Positions 25,261 through 34,646 are shown, numbered from the stretch's first letter. The stretch: DNA of 64,000 bases from CAVSRC01 sp963781775 (GCA_963781775.1 CAWAHE010000026.1:124001-188000), one strand, 5' to 3'. The notes: generated by a model not told the origin, from the sequence alone. Made by a program: numbers and translations.

Positions 25261-26511
25261 ATGGCTAAACCCACCGACAACCTCAAGATCAACGGCGAGC
25301 GCCTGTGGGACTCCATCCATGAGATGGCCGAGATCGGGCCGGGCGTTCGCGGCGGCAATAATCGCCAGACGCTGACCGACGACGACGCCAAGGGACGCCG
25401 CCTGTTCCAGAAATGGTGCGAGGCGGCGGGCATGACCGTCGGCGTCGATTCGATGGGCACGATGTTCGCCCACCGCAAAGGCGAGGACGAAAGCCTGCCG
25501 CCCGTGATGGTCGGCTCGCACCTCGACACCCAGCCGACCGGCGGCCGCTATGACGGCGTGCTTGGCGTGCTCGGCGGGCTGGAGATCATCCGCACGCTCA
25601 ATGACCTCGGCATCAAGACGAAGCATCCGATCGAGGTGGTTAACTGGACCAACGAGGAGGGCACGCGCTTTGCCCCGGCCATGCTCGCCTCGGGCGTCTT
25701 CGCCGGCGTCCTGACGCAGGACTATGCTTATGGCCGCACCGACGCGAAGGGGCTCAAGTTCGGCGACGAACTGGAGCGCATCGGCTTCAAGGGCAAGGAG
25801 CCGGTCGGCAAGCGCAAGCTCAAGGCGTTCTTCGAACTGCACATCGAGCAGGGGCCGATCCTCGAGGCCGAGCACAAGGATATCGGCGTTGTCACCCACG
25901 GCCAGGGCCTGTGGTGGCTGCAGGTGACGCTGACCGGCAAGGAAGCCCATACCGGTTCGACGCCGATGCCCATGCGCCGCAACGCCGGCCTCGGCATGGC
26001 GCGCATCGCCGAGATGGTTCACCACATCGCCATGGAGCATCAGCCGGCGGCGGTCGGCGCCATCGGCCAATGCGACTTCTATCCGAACTCGCGCAACGTC
26101 ATTCCCGGTAAGGTCGTCTTCACCATCGACATCCGCTCGCCGGATCAGAAGACCCTCGACCAAATGAAGGCCAAGATCGAGGCCGGCGCGCCGCCGATCG
26201 CCAAGGAACTCGGCCTCGGCATCGAGATCGAGTCGGTCGGCCACTTCGATCCGGTTACCTTCGACGCGAACTGCGTCAAGGCCGTGCGCGGCGCCGCCGA
26301 GCGGCTCGGCTATTCGCATCGCGACATCGTTTCCGGCGCCGGTCACGATGCCTGCTGGATCAATCGCGTCGCGCCGACCTCGATGGTCATGTGCCCCTGC
26401 GTCGATGGCCTGTCGCATAACGAGGACGAGAAGATCACGTCCGAATGGGCCGAGGCCGGCGCCAACGTGCTCTTCCACGCCGTCGTCGAGACCGCGGAGA
26501 TCGTTCCGTGA
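25261..26511 (+). CDS. Beta-ureidopropionase (N-carbamoyl-beta-alanine amidohydrolase), M20 family
   Basis: The enzyme hydrolyses N-carbamoyl-beta-alanine to beta-alanine, CO2 and ammonia. The 416-residue protein has all M20/HyuC zinc-site blocks: GSHLDTQPTGGRYDG, NEEGTRFAP, HIEQGPILEAE, the dimerisation-domain HTGSTPMPMRRN and the C-terminal SGAGHDACW. Family members can also act on N-carbamoyl amino acids or allantoate; the context beside dihydropyrimidinase and mmsA strongly favours ureidopropionase. The stop overlaps the GTG start of the NTF2-like gene (GTGA). Confidence 0.9.
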   Translation: MAKPTDNLKINGERLWDSIHEMAEIGPGVRGGNNRQTLTDDDAKGRRLFQKWCEAAGMTVGVDSMGTMFAHRKGEDESLPPVMVGSHLDTQPTGGRYDGVLGVLGGLEIIRTLNDLGIKTKHPIEVVNWTNEEGTRFAPAMLASGVFAGVLTQDYAYGRTDAKGLKFGDELERIGFKGKEPVGKRKLKAFFELHIEQGPILEAEHKDIGVVTHGQGLWWLQVTLTGKEAHTGSTPMPMRRNAGLGMARIAEMVHHIAMEHQPAAVGAIGQCDFYPNSRNVIPGKVVFTIDIRSPDQKTLDQMKAKIEAGAPPIAKELGLGIEIESVGHFDPVTFDANCVKAVRGAAERLGYSHRDIVSGAGHDACWINRVAPTSMVMCPCVDGLSHNEDEKITSEWAEAGANVLFHAVVETAEIVP

Positions 26512-26897
26512 CCGCCGTAACCCCCGAGCGCCGCAGCATGATCGAAGGCTTCTATCGCGCCTTCAACCAACGGGACGTCGACGCCGCCCTGGAGCATCTG
26601 GCGCCCGAAGTGGATTGGCCGAATGCCATGACAGGCGGGCGCGTGCATGGCCGCGCCGCGGTCCGCGAGTACTGGCTGAAGCAGTGGAAAGAGATCGACC
26701 CGACGGTCGAGCCGATGCGGATGGAGGCGGGGGCCGACGGCACGACGCGGGTGCGCGTCGATCAGCTGGTCAAATCGCTCGATGGCAAGATCCTGCTCAA
26801 CAAGCAGGTCGGGCATGTTTACCAGTTCGAGGGGCCTTTCGTCAGCCGGATGACCATCGTCGACGTCGCGCCGGACGATGACGAGGACGATGATTGA
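26508..26897 (+). CDS. NTF2/SnoaL-like protein within the pyrimidine operon
   Basis: The 129-residue protein has the short cone-shaped fold signature of SnoaL/NTF2-like proteins (RSMIEGFYRAFNQRDVDAALEHLAPEVDWPN, GRAAVREYW) with an acidic C-terminus of Asp and Glu. Family members range from enzymes (isomerases, cyclases) to ligand-binding proteins, so function is open. GTG 26508 overlaps the upstream TGA by 4 bp, giving translational coupling to beta-ureidopropionase, and dihydropyrimidinase follows 36 bp downstream. This placement suggests a role in the pathway. Confidence 0.75.
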   Translation: MTAVTPERRSMIEGFYRAFNQRDVDAALEHLAPEVDWPNAMTGGRVHGRAAVREYWLKQWKEIDPTVEPMRMEAGADGTTRVRVDQLVKSLDGKILLNKQVGHVYQFEGPFVSRMTIVDVAPDDDEDDD

Positions 26898-26933
26898 GCG
26901 GCCGTGCCGCTCGTCGCATATGAGGAGTAGCCA

Positions 26934-28388
26934 ATGACGACCGTGATCAAGGGCGGCACCATCGTCACCGCCGACATGACCTACAAGAGCGACGTGCTGA
27001 TCGACGGCGGCGTCATCACGGCCATCGGCAAGGACCTCAAGGGCGACAAGGTCATCGACGCGTCGGGCTGCTACGTGATGCCAGGCGGCATCGACCCGCA
27101 CACGCACCTCGAAATGCCCTTCATGGGCACGACTGCCTTCGAGGATTTCTCGACCGGTACCAAGGCTGCGCTCAGCGGCGGCACCACAATGGTCGTCGAT
27201 TTCGTTCTGCCCAATCCGGGCGAGTCGCTACTCGACGCGCTCGCCACGTGGAACCAGAAGGCCGGCAAGGCGGCGAGCGACTACTCGTTCCACATGGCGA
27301 TCACCTGGTGGAGCGAGCAGGTGTGGAAGGAGATGGCGGAAGTCGTCAACCGCGGCGTCAACACCTTCAAGCACTTCATGGCCTACAAGGGCGCGCTGAT
27401 GGTCAACGACGACGAGCTGTATCAGTCGTTCCTGCGCTGCGCCGAGCTGGGCGCGCTGCCGCTCGTCCATGCCGAGAACGGCGACGTCGTCGCACGCCTT
27501 CAGCAGAAATACATGAGCGAGGGCACCACCGGGCCGGAGGGGCACGCCTATTCGCGCCCGCCGGAAGTGGAAGGCGAGGCCACCAACCGCGCCATCATGA
27601 TCGCCGACGCGGCCGGCGTGCCGCTCTACGTCGTGCACGTGTCGAGCGAGGATGCTCACGAGGCGATCCGCCGCGCCCGCATGCACGGCCGTCGCGTCTA
27701 TGGCGAGCCGCTGATCCAGCACCTGACCCTCGACGAGAGCGAGTACTTCCACCAGGACTGGGACTATGCCGCCCGCCGCGTGATGTCGCCGCCCTTCCGC
27801 GACAAGAAGAATCAGGATTCGCTCTGGGCCGGCCTGTCGGCCGGCTCGCTCCAGGTCGTCGCCACCGACCATTGCGCCTTCACCACCGAGCAGAAGCGCG
27901 CCGGCCTCGGCGACTTCACGAAGATCCCCAACGGCACCGGCGGGCTGGAGGATCGCATGCCGGTTCTGTGGACGCGCGGCGTCAAGACCGGGCGTCTGAC
28001 GATGAACGAGTTCGTGGCCGTCACCTCGACCAACATCGCCAAGATCCTCAACGTCTATCCGCGCAAGGGCGCCATCGTCGTAGGCGCCGACGCCGATATC
28101 GTGGTCTGGGACCCCGACAAGTCGAAGACGATCACCGCCAAGACTCAAGCCTCGGCCATCGACTACAATGTGTTCGAGGGCTTCGAGGTGACCGGCCTGC
28201 CGCGCTTTACCCTGTCGCGCGGCGATGTCGTCTTCGCCGACGGCAAGGTTTTGGCTGAAGACGGTCGCGGCCGCTTCGTCGAGCGCCAGCCGGGACAGGC
28301 GGTCAATCAGGCGCTATCGTCCTGGAAGGCGCTGACCACGCCGCAGCCGGTCGAGCGTTCGGCCAAGAACATCCCCGCGGGAGTGTGA
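26934..28388 (+). CDS. hydA: Dihydropyrimidinase (D-hydantoinase family)
   Basis: The enzyme opens the ring of dihydrouracil or dihydrothymine to the N-carbamoyl-beta-amino acid. The 484-residue protein has the amidohydrolase metal motif GGIDPHTHLEMPFMG near residue 55, the carboxylated-lysine region FKHFMAYKGALM, LPLVHAENG and YVVHVSSEDAHEAI with further metal histidines, and ATDHCAF with the catalytic aspartate. Length and spacing are typical. GAGGAG ahead of ATG 26934 is a good ribosome site. The ABC importer genes begin 11 bp after the stop. Confidence 0.95.
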   Translation: MTTVIKGGTIVTADMTYKSDVLIDGGVITAIGKDLKGDKVIDASGCYVMPGGIDPHTHLEMPFMGTTAFEDFSTGTKAALSGGTTMVVDFVLPNPGESLLDALATWNQKAGKAASDYSFHMAITWWSEQVWKEMAEVVNRGVNTFKHFMAYKGALMVNDDELYQSFLRCAELGALPLVHAENGDVVARLQQKYMSEGTTGPEGHAYSRPPEVEGEATNRAIMIADAAGVPLYVVHVSSEDAHEAIRRARMHGRRVYGEPLIQHLTLDESEYFHQDWDYAARRVMSPPFRDKKNQDSLWAGLSAGSLQVVATDHCAFTTEQKRAGLGDFTKIPNGTGGLEDRMPVLWTRGVKTGRLTMNEFVAVTSTNIAKILNVYPRKGAIVVGADADIVVWDPDKSKTITAKTQASAIDYNVFEGFEVTGLPRFTLSRGDVVFADGKVLAEDGRGRFVERQPGQAVNQALSSWKALTTPQPVERSAKNIPAGV

Positions 28389-28398
28389 ACGAGGAAGC

Positions 28399-29710
28399 AT
28401 GTCCGACAAGGATACCAAGGCGGCCGGTTCGCTCGCCGAGCTTCTGAGACGAGGCCCGGCGCGGCCGGTCTTCGCACCGGAGTCCGAGAAACCCGAGTCC
28501 AAGGACATCGCCGCGCCCGCCGAGCCCGTGCCTCCGGCAGAGGAGCCCGCTGACACCATCGACGCGGAAATCATCGATGCCGAGATTGTCGATGCCGAGG
28601 TCGTTGCAGCTGTGAATGACGAAGGTCGGACGGCCGACGCGGAGATCGTGGAAGCCGAGATCGTCGAAACGGAAATCATCGAAGCCGCCGAGCCGGTGAC
28701 GCCGGCGCCCCGCCGCACCACTGCGCCCGCTTCCTCCAAGGCCGTCCGCGACGGCGCGGCCGGCATGGCCGACATGGCCGCCACGTCCGGCGACACCGGT
28801 CGAACCTGCTGCGCCGATTGTCGACGAGGCGCCGAAGCCGTTCGCGGCTGCCATGCCGGTTGTCGACGAGAAGCCCGCTGCGGAACCCGCTCCAGAAGTC
28901 GAGCCGGAGCCGCAACCACCGCCGGTCGTCAACGACACCGTCATCGACATTCAGCACCTCGGTTTGACGTTCACCACCAATGACGGTCCGGTCGAGGCCC
29001 TGTCTGGCATCGACCTCAAGATCCGTCGCGGCGAATTCGTCTCGCTGATCGGCCCGTCCGGCTGCGGCAAGACCACGCTTCTGCGCGTCATCGCAGACCT
29101 CGAGCGCGCCACCGACGGAGCCATCTCGGTCAACGGCGCCACGCCGCAACAGGCGCGCCTCGAGCGCGCCTACGGTTATGTTTTTCAGGCGCCGGCGCTC
29201 TATCCGTGGCGGACCATCGCCAAGAATGTCGCTCTGCCGCTTGAGATTATGGGGCTCGGCGTGATCGAGCGCGAGAGCCGCATCGCGCGCAACCTCGAAC
29301 TCGTCAATCTCACCGGCTTCGAGCGCAAATATCCCTGGCAGCTTTCCGGCGGCATGCAGCAGCGTGCCTCGATCGCCCGCGCGCTCGCCGTCGAGCCGGA
29401 CCTTCTACTCATGGACGAGCCGTTCGGGGCGCTCGACGAGATCGTCCGCGATCACCTCAACGAGCAGCTCCTGTCACTCTGGGCGAAGACCAACAAGACC
29501 GTCGTTTTCGTCACGCACTCGATCCCAGAGGCGGTGTTCCTGTCGTCGCGCATCGTGGTGATGACACCCCGGCCGGGCAAGATTCACGACATCATCGAAT
29601 CGACCCTGCCGCGCGACCGCAATCTCGATATCCGCGAGACGCCGGAGTTCCTCAAGATCGCGCATCGCGTCCGTCAGGGCCTGCGCGCCGGTCACAGCTA
29701 TGACGACTGA
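28399..29710 (+). CDS. ABC transporter ATP-binding protein with apparently frameshifted N-terminal extension
   Basis: ATG 28399 has a GAGGAAG ribosome site and opens an acidic, low-complexity frame with a repeated (I/V)DAE(I/V)-type pentapeptide. Around 28770-28800 the coherent Pro/Ala/Glu-rich reading moves to the next frame (TPVEPAAPIVDEAPKPF) and continues into the ATPase. The ATPase core (from internal ATG 28853, 285 residues) has Walker A GPSGCGKTT, Q-loop FQAPALYPWR, signature LSGGMQQR and Walker B LLLMDEPFGALDE, of the nitrate/taurine-type family. A single-base indel or sequencing error would explain it; otherwise the ATPase starts at the internal ATG. It couples to the following permeases. 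Confidence 0.75.
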
Positions 29711-29743
29711 GTTGGTGACGGGCGTGTTTTCCGGGACGGCTGT

Positions 29744-30703
29744 ATGAGTGTCGCTGCCGACACCTACTACCGTGTACCGCGGCGCCGGAGCATCGTTGCG
29801 CGCTTCCTCGGCAGCCGCTTCGTTTCAATCGTGGTGATCGTCGCGGCGATCATCGCCATCTGGTACATCGGCGCGCTCGCCCTGAATGCGCCTTTCCAGC
29901 GCTATCTCGACAGCAGCGCCGGCATCACGCGCGGTCCCGTTGATTTCGTCGTCGCGGCATACAGCCAGCCGAAGCCGACCTTGCCGGCGCCGCATCAGGT
30001 CGCCCTCGACATATACAAGACCGTTGTGCTGGCCGATCCGACCAAGCCATCGAGCCTACTCTACCACGCCTGGGTCACGCTCGCCTCGACGCTCGCCGGC
30101 TTCGTGTTCGGCACGCTGCTTGGCATAGTCCTTGCCGTCGGCATCGTCCATGTCCGCAGCCTCGACAAGAGCCTGATGCCGTGGGTGATCTCATCCCAGA
30201 CCATCCCCATTCTGGCTCTGGCGCCGATCCTCGTCGTGGTGGCGTTCAATCTTCTATCCGGCCAGTTGAAGATGCCCACCGACGTCAGCCGTTTCGTCGC
30301 CAAGGCGCTGATCTCCACTTACCTGTCGTTCTTCCCGGTCACCGTCGGCATGGTGAAGGGCCTGCGCTCGCCCGATCCTTTCCACCTCGATCTGTTGCGC
30401 ACATACAGCGCCACGCGTTGGCAGGCGTTTTGGAAACTCCGCTGGCCGGCTTCGCTGCCCTACCTGTTCGTCTCGATGAAGGTTGGCGTCGCCGCCAGCC
30501 TGGTTGGCGCGATCGTCGCGGAACTGCCGACCGGCGCTGTTGCCGGCATCGGCGCCAAGCTGCTCGCCGGCTCGTATTACAGCCAGTCGATCCAGATGTG
30601 GTCGGCACTGGTCGTCGGCTCGGTGCTGGCCGCGCTACTCGTCGTGGCCGTCGGCATCGCGGAGCGTATCACGACCTGGCGCATGGGCGGGCGGCCACGA
30701 TGA
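29744..30703 (+). CDS. ABC transporter permease (probable pyrimidine importer)
   Basis: The 319-residue inner-membrane protein is a binding-protein-dependent permease of the nitrate/sulfonate/taurine type. It has a hydrophobic N-terminal helix (residues about 25-46), a long periplasmic insert, then about five further membrane helices with the permease EAA-like loop near WQAFWKLRWPASLPYLF. It pairs with the second permease, whose ATG overlaps this TGA (ATGA). Location after dihydropyrimidinase suggests uptake of a pyrimidine or derivative; that is inference. Confidence 0.85.
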   Translation: MSVAADTYYRVPRRRSIVARFLGSRFVSIVVIVAAIIAIWYIGALALNAPFQRYLDSSAGITRGPVDFVVAAYSQPKPTLPAPHQVALDIYKTVVLADPTKPSSLLYHAWVTLASTLAGFVFGTLLGIVLAVGIVHVRSLDKSLMPWVISSQTIPILALAPILVVVAFNLLSGQLKMPTDVSRFVAKALISTYLSFFPVTVGMVKGLRSPDPFHLDLLRTYSATRWQAFWKLRWPASLPYLFVSMKVGVAASLVGAIVAELPTGAVAGIGAKLLAGSYYSQSIQMWSALVVGSVLAALLVVAVGIAERITTWRMGGRPR

Positions 30704-31887
30704 GTGCGTCCACTGCCACGTGGCGCCGGATTGACTGGCAGAGCTGGATCGCGCTTGTCGCCCTTGTTGCGGCGCTCGCCTGGCCGCTGGTGAGCTTCGG
30801 CGGCGAGCAGGAGTACCTGCTTGGTGGCGGCAGCGGTGCGCTGCTTTCCGCGGTGCTGATCACGGTTGCTGTGCTGGCGAGCCTTGCCGGCACGCCGACG
30901 CCGGTCGGCAACGTCATCATCCTCTGCGGCATCGCCATCGCCGTTGCCATCGCCACGCTCACGCTTGGTCAGGTCGCGACGATCGCGCAGGAGACGGGCC
31001 AGTCGGCGGCGACCTTCTTCACGGCCACCGCCGGCTTCTGGGCCCTTGTGCTGCTGGCATGGGCGCTGGCGTGGCTGATCGTCACCCGCCTGTCGGCGGC
31101 GCGGGCTCATCGTCCTTTCGGCGAACTGCTGCTCCGGATCCTGATCCCCACGCTTTTCGGCGCCAGCATTCTCTTCCTGTGGGAAGTTCTGGTGCGCGGC
31201 CTCAACGTACCCTTCGTCATCCTGCCGCCACCGAGCGCGATTTGGGCGAAACTCGCGACGTCAGTGCCGACGCTATGGGCGGACTTCCGCCAGACATTCC
31301 TCAAGGCCGTGATCGCCGGTTACACCATCGGCTGTCTGTCCGGCTTTGTCGTCGCCATCGCCGCCGATCGCGTTGCCTTCCTGAAGCGGGGGTTGCTGCC
31401 GGTCGGCAATCTCGTCTCGGCGCTGCCCATCGTCGGCATCGCCCCGATCATGGTGATGTGGTTCGGCTTCGATTGGCCGTCGAAGGCGGCGGTGGTTGTC
31501 GCCATGACGTTCTTTCCGATGCTGGTCAACACGCTCGCCGGTCTCGAGACCGCCGACGCCACCCAGCGCGACCTGATGCGCACCTACGCGGCGGACTATC
31601 GCCAGGAACTCGGCATGCTGCGCCTGCCGGCGGCGCTTCCTTTCATCTTCAATGCTTTGAAGATCAACTCGACACTTGCCATGATCGGGGCCATCGTCGC
31701 CGAATTCTTCGGCACACCGATCGTCGGCATGGGATTCCGTATCTCCACCGAGGTCGGTCGCATGAATACCGACATGGTATGGGCGGAAATCGCGGTAGCG
31801 GCCGTTGCCGGTACAGCGTTCTACGGCGTCGTCTCGCTCATCGAGCGCGCCATCACGTTCTGGCACCCATCGTTTCGTCAACCCTGA
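30700..31887 (+). CDS. ABC transporter permease, second subunit
   Basis: The 395-residue membrane protein is larger than its partner because an N-terminal region of four or five helices (residues about 15-130) precedes the standard permease domain (residues about 145-390). The domain carries the EAA-type loop near YRQELGMLRLPAALPFIF. I chose ATG 30700, which overlaps the upstream TGA by 4 bp. The two unequal permeases probably form a heterodimer. The substrate-binding protein follows 18 bp after the stop. Confidence 0.85.
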   Translation: MSASTATWRRIDWQSWIALVALVAALAWPLVSFGGEQEYLLGGGSGALLSAVLITVAVLASLAGTPTPVGNVIILCGIAIAVAIATLTLGQVATIAQETGQSAATFFTATAGFWALVLLAWALAWLIVTRLSAARAHRPFGELLLRILIPTLFGASILFLWEVLVRGLNVPFVILPPPSAIWAKLATSVPTLWADFRQTFLKAVIAGYTIGCLSGFVVAIAADRVAFLKRGLLPVGNLVSALPIVGIAPIMVMWFGFDWPSKAAVVVAMTFFPMLVNTLAGLETADATQRDLMRTYAADYRQELGMLRLPAALPFIFNALKINSTLAMIGAIVAEFFGTPIVGMGFRISTEVGRMNTDMVWAEIAVAAVAGTAFYGVVSLIERAITFWHPSFRQP

Positions 31888-31905
31888 ATGGAGGGGGTAA
31901 CAAAA

Positions 31906-32883
31906 ATGAAGAAGATAGTTTTGGGGGCGTTTGCCGCCGCAGTCGCTCTCGCAGCCGGTCCGGCGCTCGCCGCCGATGCAATTACGCTCCAGTTGAAATG
32001 GGTCACGCAGGCACAGTTCGGAGGCTATTTCGTCGCCAAGGACAAGGGTTTCTACAAGGACGAGAATCTTGACGTCACCATCCTGCCCGGCGGGCCGGAC
32101 CTCGCGCCCCCGACCGTCCTCGCCGCCGGTGGCGCCGATGTGGCCGTTGAATGGATGGCTGCCGCGCTCGCCGCGCGCGACAAGGGCACGATGCTGGTCA
32201 ACATCGCCCAGCCCTTCACCAGGTCAGGCATTGAACTGGTCTGCCCGAAATATACCGGCATCAAGACGGAAGCGGATTTCAAGGGCAAGACGCTTGGCGT
32301 CTGGTTCTTCGGCAACGAATATCCGTTCTACGCATGGATGAATAAGATCAGCATGCCGACCGATGGCGGCCCGGACGGCGTAACCGTTCTCAAGCAGAAC
32401 TTCGACGTGCAGCCGCTGATCCAGAAGCAGGCCGATTGCATCTCGGTCATGACCTACAACGAATACGGCCAGGTGCTCGACGCCGGTTTCAAGCCGGAGG
32501 ATCTGACCGTCTTCAATTACTCGGCCATGGGCAACGACCTGCTTGAGGACGGCCTCTACGCGCTCGAGGACAAGCTCAAGGACCCGGCCTTCAAGGACAA
32601 GATGGTCCGCTTCGTAAGAGCGTCGATGAAGGGCTGGGATTACTCGCTCGCCCATCCGGAAGAGTCGGCGCAGATTGTCGTCGACAATGGCGGCCAGGAT
32701 CTCAACCATCAGATCTACATGATGGGCGAGGTTGCCAAGCTGACCGCGGGCGGCGGCGGTGTGCTTAACGAAGCCGCCTACAACCGCACCGAACAGGCGC
32801 TGCTCGACCAGAAGATCATCACCAAGAAGCCGGAAGGCGCCTGGACGCACGACATCACCGACGCCGCTGGCCCCGGCAAGTAG
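31906..32883 (+). CDS. ABC transporter substrate-binding protein (NMT1/THI5-like)
   Basis: The 325-residue precursor has a signal peptide (IVLGAFAAAVALAAGPALAAD) and a two-lobed periplasmic binding protein of the NMT1/THI5-like type, which includes thiamine-pyrimidine and other nitrogen-compound binders (motifs LQLKWVTQAQFGGYFVAKDKG and GKTLGVWFFGNEYPF). It delivers substrate to the two permeases. GAGGGGG lies about 8 nt ahead of ATG 31906; ATG 31888 is less well placed. The operon context, directly after dihydropyrimidinase, points to a pyrimidine ligand. Confidence 0.87.
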   Translation: MKKIVLGAFAAAVALAAGPALAADAITLQLKWVTQAQFGGYFVAKDKGFYKDENLDVTILPGGPDLAPPTVLAAGGADVAVEWMAAALAARDKGTMLVNIAQPFTRSGIELVCPKYTGIKTEADFKGKTLGVWFFGNEYPFYAWMNKISMPTDGGPDGVTVLKQNFDVQPLIQKQADCISVMTYNEYGQVLDAGFKPEDLTVFNYSAMGNDLLEDGLYALEDKLKDPAFKDKMVRFVRASMKGWDYSLAHPEESAQIVVDNGGQDLNHQIYMMGEVAKLTAGGGGVLNEAAYNRTEQALLDQKIITKKPEGAWTHDITDAAGPGK

Positions 32884-32909
32884 TAGTCCCCGGACAAGCA
32901 GGAATACGG

Positions 32910-32937
32910 ACGGGCGCCCTCGGGCGCCCGTTTCGTT
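32910..32937 (+). terminator. Terminator after the pyrimidine ABC operon
   Basis: ACGGGCGCCC (32910-32919) and GGGCGCCCGT (32922-32931) form a perfect 10-bp stem followed by TTCGTTT. It lies between the binding-protein stop and the convergent oxidase stop, so it probably ends both transcripts. Confidence 0.75.
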
Positions 32938-32948
32938 TCAAACGACAT

Positions 32949-34115
32949 TCAGTTCCACCAGCGGCGGTTCCCGGCGATGCGCTCGTAGCCAAGCGGGCTG
33001 AGGTCGAGGCTCGTGTAGCGGCCCTGGACGATCAGTTCGGCAAGGCCCCGGCCGACCGCCGGCGCCTGTTGCAGTCCGTGGCCCGAGAAGCCGGTGGCGA
33101 CCAGCAGGTTGGCGAAGCCGGGCAGGGGTCCGACAATCGCGTTCTGGTCGAACGTGTTGAAGTCATAGTGGCCGGCCCAGGCGCGGCCGGGCTTGATCGT
33201 CTCGAAGGCCGGGACCCGCGCGGCCAGGACCGGCCAGATCGATTCCTCGAAGAAGGAGTGGTCGACGACGAAATCGGTCGCCGGCGGGTCGTTTTCGGGC
33301 GGCGGCGAGGCGCCGCAGATATAGCGATCTCCTTCCGGGCGCACATAGACGCCGGTTGGATCGATCACCAGCGGAAAGCCGGGCAGGGGCTCGCGGCAGG
33401 CAAACGTGAAGACCATCCGCTTGCGCGCCTCGACCGGCAGCCTCACGCCGACGCGTTCGGCAAGCGCCGTCGCGCCGGTGCCTGCCGCGAGCACCACTGC
33501 CCCGGCAGCGATCTGCGTGCCATCGACCAGCCGCACGCCCGTCGCCCGGTCGCCCGCCTGTTCGATCGCGGCAACGTCGCCGGCAAGCACCTCGACGCCA
33601 AGCGTCCGCGCCTTGCGCCGCAGCGCCTGCATCAACGTGTAGCCGTCGAACCAGCCTTCGCCGCTCCGTCCCCACGCGCCGGCAGCGATCCCGTCCGTGG
33701 CGAGATAGGGAAAGCGGGTGAGGAGTCCAGCCGGATCGAGATGCAGAATGTCGGCGCCCATGTCGGTCTGCAGCGCGTGATTGCGGGCAAGCGTCCTTGC
33801 CCCCTCGTCGGTGGCGAGGAACAGATAGCCGCCTTCGCGGAGACTGATATCCGGCCGCTCGCCGTCCACCTCCAGCCGTTCGCCGACCGCGCGCAGGAAG
33901 TCGATGCCGAAGAGCGAGATGGCGATATTGGTTGGCGTGGAGAATTGCTGGCGGATGGAGCCGGCCGATAGCGAGGTCGCCGCGAACTGGAACGTCGGGT
34001 CCTTCTCGATCAGCAGAACCCGCCCATCGAACGCGGGATCGGCCGCCAGATGATAGGCGACCGACGCCCCATGCACGGCGCCGCCGACGATGAGCACGTC
34101 ATAGGAAGCGGTCAT
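32949..34115 (-). CDS. FAD-dependent amino-acid oxidase-like oxidoreductase (DAO family)
   Basis: The 388-residue protein is a DAO-family flavoprotein. Its N-terminal FAD motif YDVLIVGGAVHGASVAYHLA is clear, and the C-terminal ATGFSGHGLQQAPAVGRGLAE block is the family FAD-contact region. Relatives oxidise D-amino acids, sarcosine, glycine or N-methylated amines to imino products and H2O2 or a quinol. The upstream Lrp gene ends 3 bp before it, so they form one transcript. Whether it acts in pyrimidine or alanine metabolism is unknown. Confidence 0.82.
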   Translation of the reverse strand: MTASYDVLIVGGAVHGASVAYHLAADPAFDGRVLLIEKDPTFQFAATSLSAGSIRQQFSTPTNIAISLFGIDFLRAVGERLEVDGERPDISLREGGYLFLATDEGARTLARNHALQTDMGADILHLDPAGLLTRFPYLATDGIAAGAWGRSGEGWFDGYTLMQALRRKARTLGVEVLAGDVAAIEQAGDRATGVRLVDGTQIAAGAVVLAAGTGATALAERVGVRLPVEARKRMVFTFACREPLPGFPLVIDPTGVYVRPEGDRYICGASPPPENDPPATDFVVDHSFFEESIWPVLAARVPAFETIKPGRAWAGHYDFNTFDQNAIVGPLPGFANLLVATGFSGHGLQQAPAVGRGLAELIVQGRYTSLDLSPLGYERIAGNRRWWN

Positions 34116-34118
34116 GCG

Positions 34119-34580
34119 CTACCCGATCGGCACCAGCGGCCGGTCAATCGCTTCGCGCAGCGCGAACTTTGACTCGATGCGAGCAACACCGGGCAAGTGA
34201 CCGAAAACATTGGCATGAAGCCGCTCGAAATCCGGCAAGTCGTGGGCCGCCACGCGGATCAGATAGTCGCTCGCGCCCGACATCAGGTGACAGGAGAGCA
34301 CGTTCGGGCACGCCGCTAGCGCCTGCTCGAAGGCGCGCAGCGAGTCGTCGTTCTGACGGTCCAGTGTGATCTCGACAAAGGCCGTGATGCCGAGACCGAT
34401 GGCATTCGCGTCCGCCATGGCGCGGTAGCCGCGGATCACCCCCTCGGCTTCAAGAGCCTGGAGCCGACGCGTGCAGGCCGATGGCGACAGGCCGACCTGG
34501 CCGGCGAGATCGACGGTCGTCATGCGGCCGGCGACGGCGAGCGCGGAAACGATCTTGCGATCGAAAGCATCCATTTGCAT
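34119..34580 (-). CDS. Lrp/AsnC-family transcriptional regulator
   Basis: The 153-residue protein has the N-terminal helix-turn-helix (residues about 5-55; DRKIVSALAVAGRMTTVDLA and LSPSACTRRLQALEAEGVI) and the C-terminal RAM ligand-binding domain (residues about 65-150). It is transcribed together with the DAO-type oxidase and divergently from alanine dehydrogenase. That arrangement is common for Lrp-type activators of alanine or amino-acid catabolism (for example AldR-like). ATG 34580 or 34574 may start it. The ligand is probably an amino acid such as alanine. Confidence 0.9.
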   Translation of the reverse strand: MQMDAFDRKIVSALAVAGRMTTVDLAGQVGLSPSACTRRLQALEAEGVIRGYRAMADANAIGLGITAFVEITLDRQNDDSLRAFEQALAACPNVLSCHLMSGASDYLIRVAAHDLPDFERLHANVFGHLPGVARIESKFALREAIDRPLVPIG

Positions 34581-34646
34581 GATTTCACCGCGTAAGGGGT
34601 CGATCGCGCACGAATAGCGTCAATCGGCCAGCGTTGGCAACCACAT

